Of a stretch of DNA of 64,000 nucleotides, positions 1 through 11,754 are shown one piece after another. The position numbers and the translations under genes are program-made. The notes under the pieces were generated by a model. It had not been told where the DNA came from. It worked only from the letters and a program-made list of their open reading frames with translations, and searched no databases. Numbering within the stretch: the first letter of the stretch is position 1; each line of letters begins with the position of its first letter. The stretch covers positions 9,723,081 through 9,787,080 of the forward strand of contig JAQFVV010006200.1 in NCBI GenBank assembly GCA_028023455.1, in the 5' to 3' direction. This stretch comes from Epiperipatus broadwayi. Its lineage: Eukaryota; Onychophora; Udeonychophora; Euonychophora; Peripatidae.

Positions 1-737
1 TATAATAGAAAATAAAAAATAAAATTAATTTACATAAACCAAATATACTTTTAATACTTTAATCTTATAATTATCAATCAAACAAAATAAGGGCATAATA
101 TTTTATCGTTAAAAATTTAGAAAAAAACATTTGCTTATTTGTATTTTATAGCCATGAAAAGTAATATAGATGTGATTTTGATCCTGGTATTTGTTGAAGT
201 GATTTATAAAAAAAGAAATGATAGAAAGTGAAAAACTAAGGAGGCTTGGATTATTGTACAAACTAAAGACATGATTAAGATGCTAAAGGGTCATCAAAAG
301 TATACTTGATTTACTTCAATTAATTTCATTTTTTAGTTTCTGATGCAGTGATTTTATATTTTTATATATGATCTAATATACATCTTACGTTTTAATAATA
401 TGTAACACTTTAATATTATTTTCATATGATTGGCTTATTATGTAAATCAAATACTCTCAAACCAAAGTTTATGGTAATATTTTTTGTATCTTTTCTCTAT
501 AAATAATAAAAAAAATTGTCTTACGCTTTGACTTGAAAGTATTTCATTTATTTAATAAACTAATTGTATGAGAGATAATCTCAAAGTGTTATATATATAT
601 ATATTATGTAACGATATATAAATATGTCATTACATTAATTTAAAATAAAATCTTAAAGTTCGCAAATAAAAATAAAATCTATTAAAAAAACAACAACAAC
701 TAAACGCTAAAATTAAAATGTTTGTTAAACGTATATA

Positions 738-1762
738 TTCGCACAGATTCAAAACTTTAAAAATATTTTTTAAAAAACAAATAAATAAGTATTTGAACGT
801 ACTTTTTTATAAAAAAAAGTACAAGACTTAAAGATAAAATATTTTTGTAGATGGAAATGATTGTTTATTAATTATCCAAAAGCTGTGTAATTAAAAAGTC
901 AGATCAAAATTAGATAATGAATAAAGAATTAGCTTGTCCAATATAGAAACAGCAAATAAAGGCCCGGACCATAACGAAAAAATGGAACAGTGACGTCTTT
1001 GTTCATGGAATCCATAGGAGGACTATAAAAAGAAAAATATTGAGTTCCAGTGAGTTTTCCAACTTGATTTGGTGAGACGAACGATAAAGACGCACTTGTC
1101 GTTCTCTCTCACTTAGTTTAAAAAATGAAAAGACTGTGATACCAGAATGGAACCAGCTAATGCTACCTCCAAAATATCAGACTGGCCTTCCCTGAAAGTC
1201 TTCATGGGAATTGCAACAGGAACATAGATTCTACTGTGAGCTATATGAACTAAACAATTTTTAAAATCATAAAAAAAAAAGAATAATTAAGAACTTTCAT
1301 CCGGCTTTGATAAATTAATAAACAAGCCAACTTAAATGTTAAAATGGACTCTTATCTGACTTTTGTAAGTTTTTAGATCAAATTAATAATGTTTAAATTT
1401 ATATATTTTGCATTGATAAACATCATTTCCATTTTATTATTTTTTATTTGTATTAATACTTATCGTATAAATTATTTAAATGCATGAAATTTAAAGTTGG
1501 GTATAGACGTTGCATAGATTCGTTAGCGGTAAATTATGTTGCTGTTTCATAGTCGATTGGAATATATAAGTCATCATGTCACTGCGGTGTCTTATGATGA
1601 ACACCATTGGGTTTTTTTGTATTCCCTATGCAATTGACATTATCGATGACTTTGTATTTTGATCGGTTATGTTTATTTTGAAATGTTTTTGACCGTGGAA
1701 TCTGTGCAGCCGATCTATACTCAACATTTTAAAACAAATTTTATAAAATTCATCTGTGCGAA
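738..1762. repeat. Possible TIR-bounded element
   Basis: TTCGCACAGAT at 738-748 recurs as its exact reverse complement at 1752-1762, with partly matching AT-rich sequence inside. The spacing would suit a non-autonomous DNA transposon of about 1 kb. I see no convincing target-site duplication and no transposase, so this is only a candidate. Confidence 0.2.
985..1050 (+). promoter_or_regulatory. Promoter-like patch (CRE-like site plus TATA box)
   Basis: A palindromic TGACGTC (CRE/ATF-type core) at 991-997 is followed 27 bp later by TATAAAAA at 1024-1031. A short open frame beginning MEPANATSK starts at 1147 and stops after 26 codons. The layout resembles a Pol II core promoter, but no downstream exon can be recognised, so it may be coincidence in AT-rich DNA. 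Confidence 0.2.
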
Positions 1763-2832
1763 CATAATAAATGTTAAATTTAAGTCGGGTGTGAATGGCT
1801 ATATAGTTTTGTAAAGTTATATTAAGGGAGGGTAATCTTAGGTTATTCGTTCGTGGTTGAATTGGCTCAATGGATTGGATACATTTGTGTAATTAGTAGA
1901 TGTAGTATGAGATCCGCTACAGGCAGGATTGCATATATACACCACTCACCTTCTGTTTGCCTATGGATGGGTTTGTAAGATGGCAAAGGACCACAATCCA
2001 TTCCTATGGAGTTTTATGTTTATTGTTCTACTCGCCAACAGATGTAGCATTCCTGTAGGTGGAGAGACAATGTCTTCTCTAACTCTACTTACTGTTCAGA
2101 CATACATTCCTGACAGTATAGTATTTTGTGTTGTCGTATTTTCATGCTACATTGAATACATAAATGTATCAGATGGATTGACGCCAGTTTGACTGCGAAC
2201 TTTTTGGCCTAAGGTTAAATAAGGGATAGAATATTTTCTTTTCAAATACAATCTATATAGTCTATTCATACTCGACTCACTAAATAAATATTAAACTCAT
2301 TATTGAAATCTATTTAAATGTAAAATTAAAGATTAATATAAACATCTAAAATGTTAAACTTATTCCTCAAATTAGAATGATTTTATATGTGTGTAAATAA
2401 ATATTTTTATGTGTTAATTTCTGGCAGTGGCTCTTATTTTTTTTTTATATTTGAGATATAAAGTTATATCAGTATAATCTCTGCTGTTCCACTGAGCTAG
2501 TGACTTGGGCTAACGATCTAAATATTTAAATAAAGTGGAATCTTAACAGCGCATATCTGCCTACTCTATAAATTTTTCTAGGTTTAAATGCCTAGATGGC
2601 ACCCTGTAGATCGAATATTGTAGTTTGCAGTTAGATTTGATCTTCACTTGCTTTCCGATCATTACAATATATTACAAATCGATGTCTGTATTTCTTCAAA
2701 ATAATATACGTAACTCTATCAATAAATATTTGAAAATACAGTAATTAAAAGTCAATAAAAATTATATGTATAACTATAACTTAGAAGCGCTTTCACTACA
2801 TTGTAGCTTTGTCAACTATCACATTTAAAATG

Positions 2833-3687
2833 TCAACTTTCCCATAATTCTGTTATCTTAACGTTTGCTGCTTGCCGATTAATTAAATTTTGCTTGTATT
2901 TATATATTAACATCGCCTCTTTAATTTTTCTTTTATTGTTATTTCTTTCAGTTTCCAATATTTTTACATTGTTATAATCAAAATCAAAACCATATATACA
3001 TGATTTATTATGGTCATAAAAAACAGAAGCTGATAAATTCTCACTATTTTTAAAATTTTGTTTCGTATTTTGAACCCTTTTAAACAATAATATGTGCTCT
3101 TTTGTTCTTTTTTCCAATGTGCACCTCGATTCACCTATATATACACTACCACACCTACATGTCCATTTGTAAATGATACAATTTTTATTTGTCAATAAAG
3201 TTTTATCTTTTGAATTGTTTATTAATTTATTCAATGTAGGTGGTGCATAAAATGCTATATCGCATATTCCTTTATAAATTTTCTTAATGAAACTTGCCTG
3301 TTGATTCGATATATATGGTATTGATATCCACAACTTTTTATCAGAAAAATTAACATTATTATTAATATTTTTATATTTAGAAGTAAAAATTTTAATAGTA
3401 TAATATACACAATCATAATTGTATCCAACGTTTAACAACTCATTACAATAAACTTCAATATTTTTAGTTTTATCTGATGCATATTTACAAAGGTTATCAT
3501 TTCTAAATAAAAAGGACTTCAAACCTGCCATTTTATGTGACATTGGTACTTTTGATTCATATGGAATATATCCTCTTTTTGCTATTGGTTTAAGAGTCAT
3601 ATAGTAATGCAGTTTATCCTTATTTCTAGTAATCTTAAGATCCAAAAATTGAACACTCAATGAATTTTCATCTGTTTTAATCCACTT
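2833..3687 (-). pseudogene. PLE linker and GIY-YIG endonuclease, inverted arm
   Basis: This open frame of about 275 residues can be extended upstream in frame to about 3687. It starts in the conserved PLE linker after the reverse transcriptase (QFLDLKI, then PYESKVPMSHKMAGLK) and ends with the GIY-YIG endonuclease. Visible endonuclease landmarks are IYKWTCRCGSVYIGES (the Y...YIG core with Cys-rich loop), the catalytic-type Arg in RTKEH, and a C-terminal ILETERN...KEA block. In a complete element this domain nicks target DNA for priming. It is only the C-terminal part of the polyprotein, so it is a fragment rather than a gene. The frame is undamaged, suggesting a fairly recent insertion. Confidence 0.85.
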
Positions 3688-4413
3688 GAATCAAAAGTAC
3701 CAATGTCACATAAAATGGCAGGTTTGAAGTTCTTTTTATTTAGAAATGATAACCTTTGTAAATATGCATCAGATAAAACTAAAAATATTGAAGTTTATTG
3801 TAATGAGTTGTTAAACGTTGGATACAATTATGATTGTGTATATTATACTGTTAAAAATTTTACTTCTAAATATAAAAATATTAATAATAATGTTAATTTT
3901 TCTGATAAAAAGTTGTGGATATCAATACCATATATATCGAATCAACAGGCAAGTTTCATTAAGAAAATTTATAAAGGAATATGTGATATAGCATTTTATG
4001 CACCACCTACATTGAATAAATTAATAAACAATTCAAAAGATAAAACTTTATTGACAAATAAAAATTGTATCATTTACAAATGGACATGTAGGTGTGGTAG
4101 TGGATATATAGGTGAATCGAGGTGCACATTGGAAAAAAGAACAAAAGAGCACATATTATTGTTTAAAAGGGTTCAAAATATGAAACAAAATTTTAAAAAT
4201 AGTGAGAATTTATCAGCTTCTGTTTTTTATGACCATAATAAATCATGTATATATGGTTTTGATTTTGATTATAACAATGTAAAAATATTGGAAACTGAAA
4301 GAAATAACAATAAAAGAAAAATTAAAGAGGCGATGTTAATATATAAATACAAGCAAAATTTAATTAATCGGCAAGCAGCAAATGTTAAGATAACAGAATT
4401 ATGGAAAAGTTGA
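3688..4413 (+). pseudogene. PLE GIY-YIG endonuclease, direct arm
   Basis: This direct copy of the inverted arm begins within the linker (at the SKVPMSHKMAGLK block), so it is shorter at its 5' end. It encodes the same Y...YIG core (IYKWTCRCGSGYIGES), RTKEH and the C-terminal Glu/Arg/Lys-rich block. The two arms differ by only a few residues (for example Val or Gly before YIG; Thr or Met in QNxKQ). It lacks the reverse transcriptase and is not autonomous. The stop is followed by the 3' tail shared by all PLE1 copies. Confidence 0.85.
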
Positions 4414-4452
4414 CATTGAATTATGGGAAAGTTAACATTTTAAATGTGATAG

Positions 4453-4477
4453 TTGACAAAGCTACAACGTAGTGAAA
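4453..4477 (+). ncRNA. Degenerate hammerhead-like motif after the PLE1 stop
   Basis: Just after the endonuclease stop is TTGACAA (compare the hammerhead core CUGANGA), then AG, a perfect CUAC/GUAG stem with a 3-nt loop, U, then GAAA (4474-4477). The same motif occurs in the inverted arm (about 2790-2820, minus) and in the 7494-7822 copy. Hammerhead motifs at this place are known in PLEs. Two core positions differ from consensus and I cannot draw a convincing helix I, so activity is doubtful. Confidence 0.4.
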
Positions 4478-4622
4478 GCGCTTCTAAGTTATAGTTATAC
4501 ATATAATTTTTATTGACTTTTAATTACTGTATTTTCAAATATTTATTTATAGAGTTACGTATATTATTTTGAAGAAATACAGACATCGATTTGTAATATT
4601 ATTATAATATATATCAATAGAA

Positions 4623-4910
4623 ATGAGTTCTAGAAATGATACGTGGATTATTAAAGAATGGCAGAATGTAACTTACAAAATAATTGCTTTAAAATGTAGG
4701 TTGCAGTTTCTATATAACTGTAAAATGTTAAAAGTTTTCCCAAATTGTTGTCAAATAAAATTTAATATGTCTTGTAAGTTGTCATATAATATAATATGCT
4801 GTTTAAAAATGATGGTGCTGCGTAATATTATTTCTTCATGCAAATATCAAATCTTTGATAAAAGACGTTATTTAAAAAGTTTAAATCATTTGATTGATTT
4901 GAATAATTGA
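4623..4910 (+). pseudogene. PLE1 5' open frame
   Basis: This 95-residue frame begins at the first ATG after the direct arm (MSSRNDTWIIKEWQN) and is rich in Cys, Asn and Lys. It lies directly upstream of the reverse transcriptase frame, in a different frame and 1 nt before it. It may be the N-terminal part of the polyprotein cut off by a frameshift, or simply leader sequence. I recognise no domain in it. Confidence 0.35.
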
Positions 4911-4911
4911 A

Positions 4912-6138
4912 ATGACTGGTTTAATTATAAGAGTAATTCTCAAATGTTTTTCGAATGATATTATAACAGATTATGTAAAAAAATTTAATAAGAAAATTAA
5001 CTTTTTGTTTCTGAAAGAATTCAAAAATAAGCTTCAAGATAATAACTTTGTTAATTTAGCTGGTGTGGATCTCGATTTACAAGTAAAATATATTTTAAAT
5101 CTAGGTGTAAAATACGTTGGTGGTCAATGGGAAGATCGTGATTTGGAATTGAGGTCTGCTGTTGAAAGTTCATTGGGAGTAATTAAATGTAATTCAAGTG
5201 TTGGAAACGATTTAGTTAAAAAAGTAAAGGAAGAGAATTTTAAATTTGCAATAAATAATAATTGAAACAAACAAATTTTTAAATTTAGAAAATTTACATC
5301 TGAAAATAATCTCGTATGTATAAAGGAGGATAAAGGTTTGCAGATGTGTTTGTTACTAAAATCGGATTATGAAAATAGAGTTAGTACTCAAATGAGTTTA
5401 CTCAATTTTACAAAGATTAATAAGGTAAATATTGAAAGTTTACGAGTTCAATTTGTTAATAACATTTTAAAAAAAGCTAAAAATAATGTAATTGATAATT
5501 CTACTTATTATACAATTTATCCCTCAGCTGCAGTATGTCCTAGAATATTTTCAAATATAAAATTGCATAAAGAAAAAGAACCATTACGATTAATGATTGA
5601 TTTTGGGGGTGCATTTTATTATGAAACATGTAAATTAATTGAGAAAATGTTACAGGAAATTCTTGGTTTTGGTTTGTTTACAATACATTCATTATTTGAT
5701 TTTGTTGGTAAAATTAATAATGTTATTATTAATAATTATGATATAATTTGTACCTTTGATGTAAGTGAAATGTACGGATCAATTGACAGAATGACTTCTA
5801 CTGAATTAAATAATAATACATTAAAGTTAAAAAATGTTAACTTTAAAATAATAAGGTTTATTGTTGAAACATTAAGCTTTATTGATAAAAACATTTATGC
5901 AATTTTTAAGCACGAATTTTATAAAATGAATAATGGGTGGCCAATGGGGCTTCCTACAGTTGCCCAAATATGTAATTTTGTTATATCTACATATGAAGAA
6001 AATATTTTAAAAAAGGATCATTATCAGAAAGATATTATTTTATACAGTCGATATGTTGATAATGTTTTTGTTTGTGGAAAGCCAAATGCTATTAATAATT
6101 TATTTAATGAATTAAATAATATAAAGGGTTTAAAGTGA
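4912..6138 (+). pseudogene. Penelope-like reverse transcriptase (3'-truncated)
   Basis: One frame runs through with a single in-frame TGA at 5263-5265. The N-terminal part has LNLGVKYVGG, like the PLE block upstream of the RT core. Beyond the stop are IKEDKG, then IKLHKEKEPLRLMIDFGG (compare the PLE 'KIHK...PLRPI' block), FDVSEMYGSI (motif A with the catalytic Asp), NNGWPMGLPTVAQICNF (motif B) and YSRYVDNVFV (motif C). Motif C reads YVDN where active enzymes have YxDD, so a catalytic Asp is replaced. The frame ends soon after motif C, with no linker or endonuclease. Early stop, motif C change and truncation make this a dead copy. Confidence 0.85.
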
Positions 6139-7493
6139 CCAACAAATAAAGTTTAAGTTTGAAGACATTTTATTTTAATTAACATTAATTAAGTTTAAAG
6201 ATAATTTATTACCCAACATTTATTGACGAAATTTAAACATCTTTATAAATCTAATATAATACACACACATTCTAAATTAACATTTCTAAACTAGTTTAAA
6301 TATTCTTGTAGATTTTAATAGTAGAACACTGGTATTTATCTAATTTAACTAATAACACTGATATAATGATCATGCACATATTAACTCATATAGCATTCAC
6401 AAATATAATAATAAAGCATTAATAGCATTTGAAACTTAAACACACATATCAATAGTTCATTTTATGTATAATACAGTTCATATAATTTGAATCTTGAATA
6501 TTTACGAATTACAGCAGTGGCTACTACATATAAATGATAATAAATAAATGTTTACCTAGGATTTTTGGAACGGGGATATTGCTTGTTGTTGGCTGCTTCT
6601 GCTGCTTCTGATGGATTATATCTAACCGGTTAGATTTGGATGTTTCTTGAAGAGATTTTATGCGAAACCATTGGTTTTATTCTTGAAAACAGTTGAACGT
6701 TTGACGGAGGATTTCTGAGTTGTTATGCAGACATTATTTCACAGGCAGGTTTTGATGATCTTGTTGGACTAAAAGGCTGAAGCATGAGCGTATATTTCCA
6801 AAAGCTGCTCAACAATGCATTTTTGTTTCTGGATACATAATAGAAATGCACTGTTATCTCAACTGAAATAAAACTGTCATTGCAAACTAGATTAAAAAAA
6901 CTAATTGTCCGATAAAAAAAAGTCTATTTATACCTGCGATGTGTTGTCCATGTAATATCCTCCAGCGAATATCTGTTGTCAAATTCCATTGGTAATTAAT
7001 CCTATGACAATGTGTTTTTGATGATTGTTTAATTAGTAGTAGCTTTCATAAACATATTGTTTTTTTATATCTTTAATTAGTAACCCACTGCTGGTGTGGT
7101 TTTTTTAAATCTTTATTTAACTTAATAGCCATCGCTGTGTTTTCCAAATATAATTTTTTTTTTAACTTTCATTTACATATATATATATATTTAATATTAT
7201 TCTAATATGCATACATTTGTTTACACTCACACACACATATATAATTTATTATAATAAGCTTGAATGAAAAGAGATTTATATTTTTTTTAAATTTTGAACT
7301 ACTTATTTTTACGAGTACTAATTAAGAAAAACTTTACTTTCTTTTATAACACTTTTAGTTTGACTTTAAGAAAAACCCCTTCCCACTTTTAATCTTTTAT
7401 TTCAAACTCTTTTAGAAAGATTTTTTTTATTTTAATAATTTTTTTTAGACAAAATTATTTTATATACATGTGCCAAATTGGCCTTGGAACATT
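6139..7493. other. AT-rich spacer between PLE1 fragments
   Basis: No coding region or recognisable repeat is seen. The stretch separates the truncated PLE1 reverse transcriptase from a PLE1 3' end, so it may be an insertion that split one element or the gap between two insertions. I found no clear terminal repeats at its ends. Confidence 0.5.
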
Positions 7494-7822
7494 AGTGAGA
7501 ATTTATCAGCTTCTGTTTTTATGACCATAATAAATCATGTATATATGGTTTTGATTTTGATTATAACAATGTAAAAATATAAGAGGCAATGTTAATATAT
7601 AAATACAAGCAAAATTTAATTAATCGGCAAGCAGCAAACATTAAGATAACAGAATTATAAGAAAGTTGACATTGAATTATGGGAAAGTTGACATTTTAAA
7701 TGTGATAGTTGACAAAGCTACAACGTAGTGAAAGCACTTCTAAGTTATAGTTATACATATAATTTTTATTGACTTTTAATTACTGTATTTTCAAATATTT
7801 ATTTATAGAGTTACATATATAT
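7494..7822 (+). mobile_element. PLE1 3' fragment
   Basis: The sequence matches PLE1 from the middle of the endonuclease (agtgagaatttatcagc) through the stop and tail. An internal deletion of about 40 bp removes part of the ILETERN block, and a base is lost in the coding part. It keeps the TTGACAA...GAAA hammerhead-like motif and ends where the other copies leave the shared tail. Confidence 0.8.
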
Positions 7823-8324
7823 ATAATTTGGAGTTAATATACTCTTTCCTGCAATCGTACAAAAACTATTTAAAGTGAAATAATATGCTAGCAACCAATT
7901 CGAATTCATTGGCAGGACAAAACCTTACACAATTATCCATAAACCACACAGTGGCATTTTGTATTCTATTGATATATTTTATAAACATTTACTTTATCAT
8001 ATTAATAAAGCTTAGTAGATACATTATAAACCATCACAACGGCTTCTTTAAGGGTTTACAGACATGAAAGTGACTACCAGAGATTATAACCTTATTCAAG
8101 AATTCTAAGATTATAACATCACAATATAAGAGTAGAAAACATTAAAAGATTGAGTTATCCTTATCTATGTAAAAATACTATGGAAATATTTGAGATTAAT
8201 TCAATTTTAAGCATGCACCAGAGTTTATAAGAATTATAATACTAAACCTAACAAAAATTATAAATAATAATTTAGATATTTAATAGAAATTGATTAGTAT
8301 GAACATGTGTATTCTAAGAAAAGA
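7823..8324. other. AT-rich spacer
   Basis: A 60-residue hydrophobic open frame at 7885-8067 is the only coding candidate. It has no recognisable family and is probably chance. Nothing else is seen. Confidence 0.5.
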
Positions 8325-8330
8325 TATACA

Positions 8331-9195
8331 CCTGGGTCTCATTTTACATGATAGATAGGTTCCTCAGAAAACACGCGCAAATGAAATCACGTAAAAATAG
8401 ACGTAACTTACATTGAAAAAGGGGGAATGCAGTGTGTGATTTTTCAAATTTCGCGTAAAACCAAAGCATCAACGTAAAATTACTTTAAAATTCGTGCAAA
8501 AAAAAATAAGGAAATAAAATATGACTAATAAAAAATTTCAAATTTGAAAAAAATTGATACAAGACAAACTTTTTTAACTATAATATTTAATTTTATTTAA
8601 AATAATTTATTTTTATGCATAATTTACAGTACAGTAATTTACATTTTTTTTATACATGTTTTAATTATTATGATTTTCTGGTGACAACGTAATTAGTAAT
8701 TAATCTTTGAGATGATGATTTTATTAATTGTTTACGAAGCTCACGATATCCAGACATACAACCATTTAGCTCTCGTTGGAATTTAAGAGCACGTTAATGA
8801 TTAGTGTCATTAATAAGAAAATCATAATTGATTACATTCTTTTTTAAAAAGCAAAAACAGAATGCGATTTAAAATGCAAAATTAACACGCACAATGTTTG
8901 AACAAATTTACATTATAATCTTGTAAAATTTAATATGTGTATACATAAAATGTGGAAATTATGATTTTAATTTCATTATTGCATAAAATCTTACTGTTAT
9001 AAAGCACTGAAAATATTGAAATTACTAAGATGAAAGTCGAATTCCAATAATGTGCTGTTACTTTCAATATAATGTAAGTGCATGAAATTTATTATTTAAA
9101 GTAATAGCGCATTATCGGAAATTGACTTCCAGTGAAACACGAATCGCGTAACTTCAAAATCGTGTTAAATAAGTCCATATAAAAAGAGATCCAGG
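8331..9195. mobile_element. Non-autonomous DNA transposon with TIRs
   Basis: The left end CCTGGGTCTC is matched by the right end GAGATCCAGG as imperfect terminal inverted repeats, and similarity continues inward (TTTTAcATG / ATATAAAAA). Both ends are flanked by the direct repeat tataca (8325-8330 and 9196-9201). The interior contains CG-bearing blocks near both ends, reminiscent of Tigger/pogo termini, but no transposase. The superfamily is unsure: a TA duplication with longer TIRs or a 6-bp duplication both fit. Confidence 0.6.
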
Positions 9196-9520
9196 TATAC
9201 ACTGATGCAGGAAATTTATATAATATTGTACCCACATTTCTATTCAAACATTCTTGTTCTTATTTCAGAAAAATAATGGTGGGGAAAACAAGCAAATAAA
9301 TGTTCCATATGAAATTACCAAAATAAGTATTATCATTAGATAAATTTCATTCTTCAATATTATGCTTTAATATTTAAATACAGATATACTTCATATCCCT
9401 GTAGTTTAGATGTAATTATAGGGGCTTTAAACCTAGACTTTCAAACCCCCATCAGCTATTAAATCTATCTCATTCAACTGATACATATGACCACATACAT
9501 GTGAAAAATATAAATGATTT

Positions 9521-9562
9521 CAAATATACATATTTCATGCTGATCCAGCACTCATCTATTGC
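9521..9562 (-). ncRNA. Hammerhead ribozyme, family B, inverted copy (degenerate)
   Basis: Read on the minus strand, a six-pair helix II (GUGCUG/CAGCAU, loop GAU) is followed by GAAA and a short helix III that leads to UA at the cleavage position. The first core strand reads UAGAUGA instead of CUGAUGA and helix I is weak, so this copy is probably inactive. Confidence 0.5.
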
Positions 9563-10127
9563 AGATCATCATCTCCCACACACATATATAATCAGTGCTC
9601 AGTTTATATTAAGATAGCTAATCTTCAAAATTTAATGGACATACTTCAATCTACTTGATTCTCCAACTTTTCAGCCATTCATGCTATTGAAAATGATGAA
9701 ACACCAAAATCCCTTGACAATGCCAATATTATTACCATGCATATTGACTTTAAGTCATTCTAACTCCTCATGCATAGAAACATGTCCATTTAAATACATA
9801 GAAGATGGATGTTCAGGGTACAGGTTAAATATATATTTAAATACAGGTGTGCTTGAAAGTCTAGGTTCAAATCCTTTATAATTACATCTAAATTCCAGGG
9901 ATATCAAGCCATTCTGCCCATCCCTCTTTTGTATATTTAAATGGACAAGATACAGGAGGGTCAGAGTGACTTAAAGTCAATTTAGGCATGACAATAAGCT
10001 ATTATTAAGGGATTTGAGTGTTCCATCATAAGAATTTTAATATGACTGAAGAGTTGGAGGATGGAATGAATTGAAGTCTGTCCATTAAAGTTTTAAGATT
10101 TGCTACCTTAATATAAATTGACCATTG

Positions 10128-10237
<110 letters not shown>

Positions 10238-10255
10238 GGGAGATGATGTTCTGGA

Positions 10256-10297
10256 ATAACTGATGAGTGCTGGTTCAGCATGAAACACATATATTGG
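10256..10297 (+). ncRNA. Hammerhead ribozyme, type I, family B
   Basis: The core CUGAUGA (10260-10266) is intact. Helix II is GUGCUG (10267-10272), loop GUU, CAGCAU (10276-10281). GAAA follows at 10282-10285, then CACAUAUA with predicted cleavage after 10293 and the 3' strand of helix I, UUGG. In the relative at 60870-60911 helix I is a perfect CCAA/UUGG, but here only three pairs remain (AUAA against UUGG), and helix III has a C-A mismatch. The core is complete, so weak activity is possible. Confidence 0.6.
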
Positions 10298-10360
10298 TGG
10301 TCAGTTATCTTTTTTTACATGTATGTGGTCTTGTGTATTGTTTGTATAAGATGGACTGGA

Positions 10361-10396
10361 TAGCTGAATGGAGTTTAAAAGTCTAGGTTTAAATCC
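10361..10396 (+). promoter_or_regulatory. tRNA-like A and B boxes of family B
   Basis: TAGCTGAATGG (10361-10371) resembles a Pol III A box, and GGTTTAAATCC (10386-10396; GGTTCAAATCC at 9864-9874) resembles a B box. Their separation is shorter than in a normal tRNA, suggesting a shrunken tRNA-derived head. The pair is recognisable in other family B copies. Confidence 0.5.
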
Positions 10397-10676
10397 CCTA
10401 TAAAGTATACCTGTATTTAAATATTACAGATTCATTCGCTATCTTGCCCATCTATATTCTGTGTATTTAAATGGAAAAAGTGCTATACATGAGAGGTCAG
10501 AGTGATTAAAATCAACATGGGCATGACAATAATATTGGCCTCATCAAGGGATTTGGATTTTCTTTATCATCAGATTTTTAATGGAATGGATGGCTGAAGA
10601 GTTGAAGAGTATAATGGATTGGAGCCTGCCCATTAAAGTTTGAAGATTTGCTATCTTAATATAAATTTAGCACTGG

Positions 10677-10677
<1 letters not shown>

Positions 10678-10726
<49 letters not shown>
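10678..10726. repeat. TA dinucleotide microsatellite
   Basis: A pure (TA)n tract at the same place in the second direct family B monomer, shorter than the first. The hammerhead that should follow is mostly deleted (only gttggttcagcat remains). Confidence 0.95.
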
Positions 10727-10728
<2 letters not shown>

Positions 10729-10840
10729 GGGTGTGTTGGTTCAGCATCATTATCTTTTTTTCATGTATGTGGTCCTGTATATTTGTTGTATGAATTGGAT
10801 AACTGAACAAAGCTTTAAAGTCTAGGTTCAAATACCCTAT

Positions 10841-11454
10841 GATATGCTTTTTAAGTAGGTAATAAATTAATATTTCATATACATTTTCTTATGAACTTAT
10901 TTACAATCTTTAAAATTCTAGGATCATTCTGAAAAATAATTGAATTTTTACTAGCAAACATAATATTTTTTTAATATTTTTACAAACTTTGAACCTATAA
11001 TATAGAATTCAGAATTAAAAACAACAAACTACAAGTCCAAAGAGGGAGCACAAAAATTATTATTACATAAATAGAATTTTATTTGATTCTCAAAATGACT
11101 ATATTGACAAGAGCGTTTCTTTTTTAAAAATCCATACTCCTTTTAACAAACTCTCCACAATGCTTTATTTAATATAATAGTCTTGGATACTCTGCAGTTT
11201 TCTTTAGATCTGACAAAAAACTTCTGTTTATATTACAAACTAATGACTTTTATTGTTAATTTGTAATTTGAAAGAGGATTTGTTACAGAAATGAAAAAGA
11301 TTTCTAGGCAGACAAAACTAACACAAGTAATTAAATAAAGCTTTGTAAAAAATGCATTAGAAAAAATGTAGTTTATAATTTTTTTTTTATTAAGAAATAA
11401 ATTTATTTTGAAAACTACATGAGTTATAATACATAACTTTCTTAAAATTAAGGA
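10841..11454. other. AT-rich spacer
   Basis: No coding region is seen. A T-rich run around 11380 could be the poly(A) end of the minus-strand LINE read from the other side. Confidence 0.5.
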
Positions 11455-11754
11455 TTCATGGGTGTCCCACTACATGTTTTTCCCACACAAGGGGCCTGGG
11501 AAGTCATGTGATTTTGTTTGCACTAGTCTATCCCTGTGTAGCTAGCTAGATTCCATGGCATTTCCAATTGTTTATGGCAGCCTAGCTATTAGATTACTAA
11601 AACCAATGTTTGTCAAGTGTATCACATCACTCTTTGCATTGCAGGGGTGTTTATATCCCTAATCCCTCAACTTTTTCAATTTCAATGGTGCATTTAGACC
11701 ACCATTTGCAATTGTCCCACTTACTGCAGCACACAATAGGTTTACCATCCATTT

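Larger units (their letters stand above)
1..2660. other. AT-rich non-coding region
   Basis: No coding region with a recognisable family is visible on either strand. An 87-residue open frame at 1929-2192 (+) is Cys- and aromatic-rich but resembles nothing I know and has no clear splice context, so I do not call it. The stretch at about 960-1250 is less AT-rich than its surroundings and holds a promoter-like patch, listed separately. Confidence 0.6.
2661..6138 (+). mobile_element. Penelope-like retroelement with inverted and direct arms (PLE1)
   Basis: Three blocks lie together: an inverted copy of the element's 3' part (about 2661-3687, coding on the minus strand), a direct copy of the same part (3688 to about 4610), and the 5' leader plus reverse transcriptase (4623-6138, plus strand). 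The two arms are nearly identical, including the untranslated tail after the endonuclease stop. This inverted-plus-direct 'pseudo-LTR' layout is characteristic of Penelope-like elements. The reverse transcriptase body stops at 6138 before the linker and endonuclease, so the right end is missing; a detached 3' fragment lies at 7494-7822. No copy here is intact. Confidence 0.85.
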
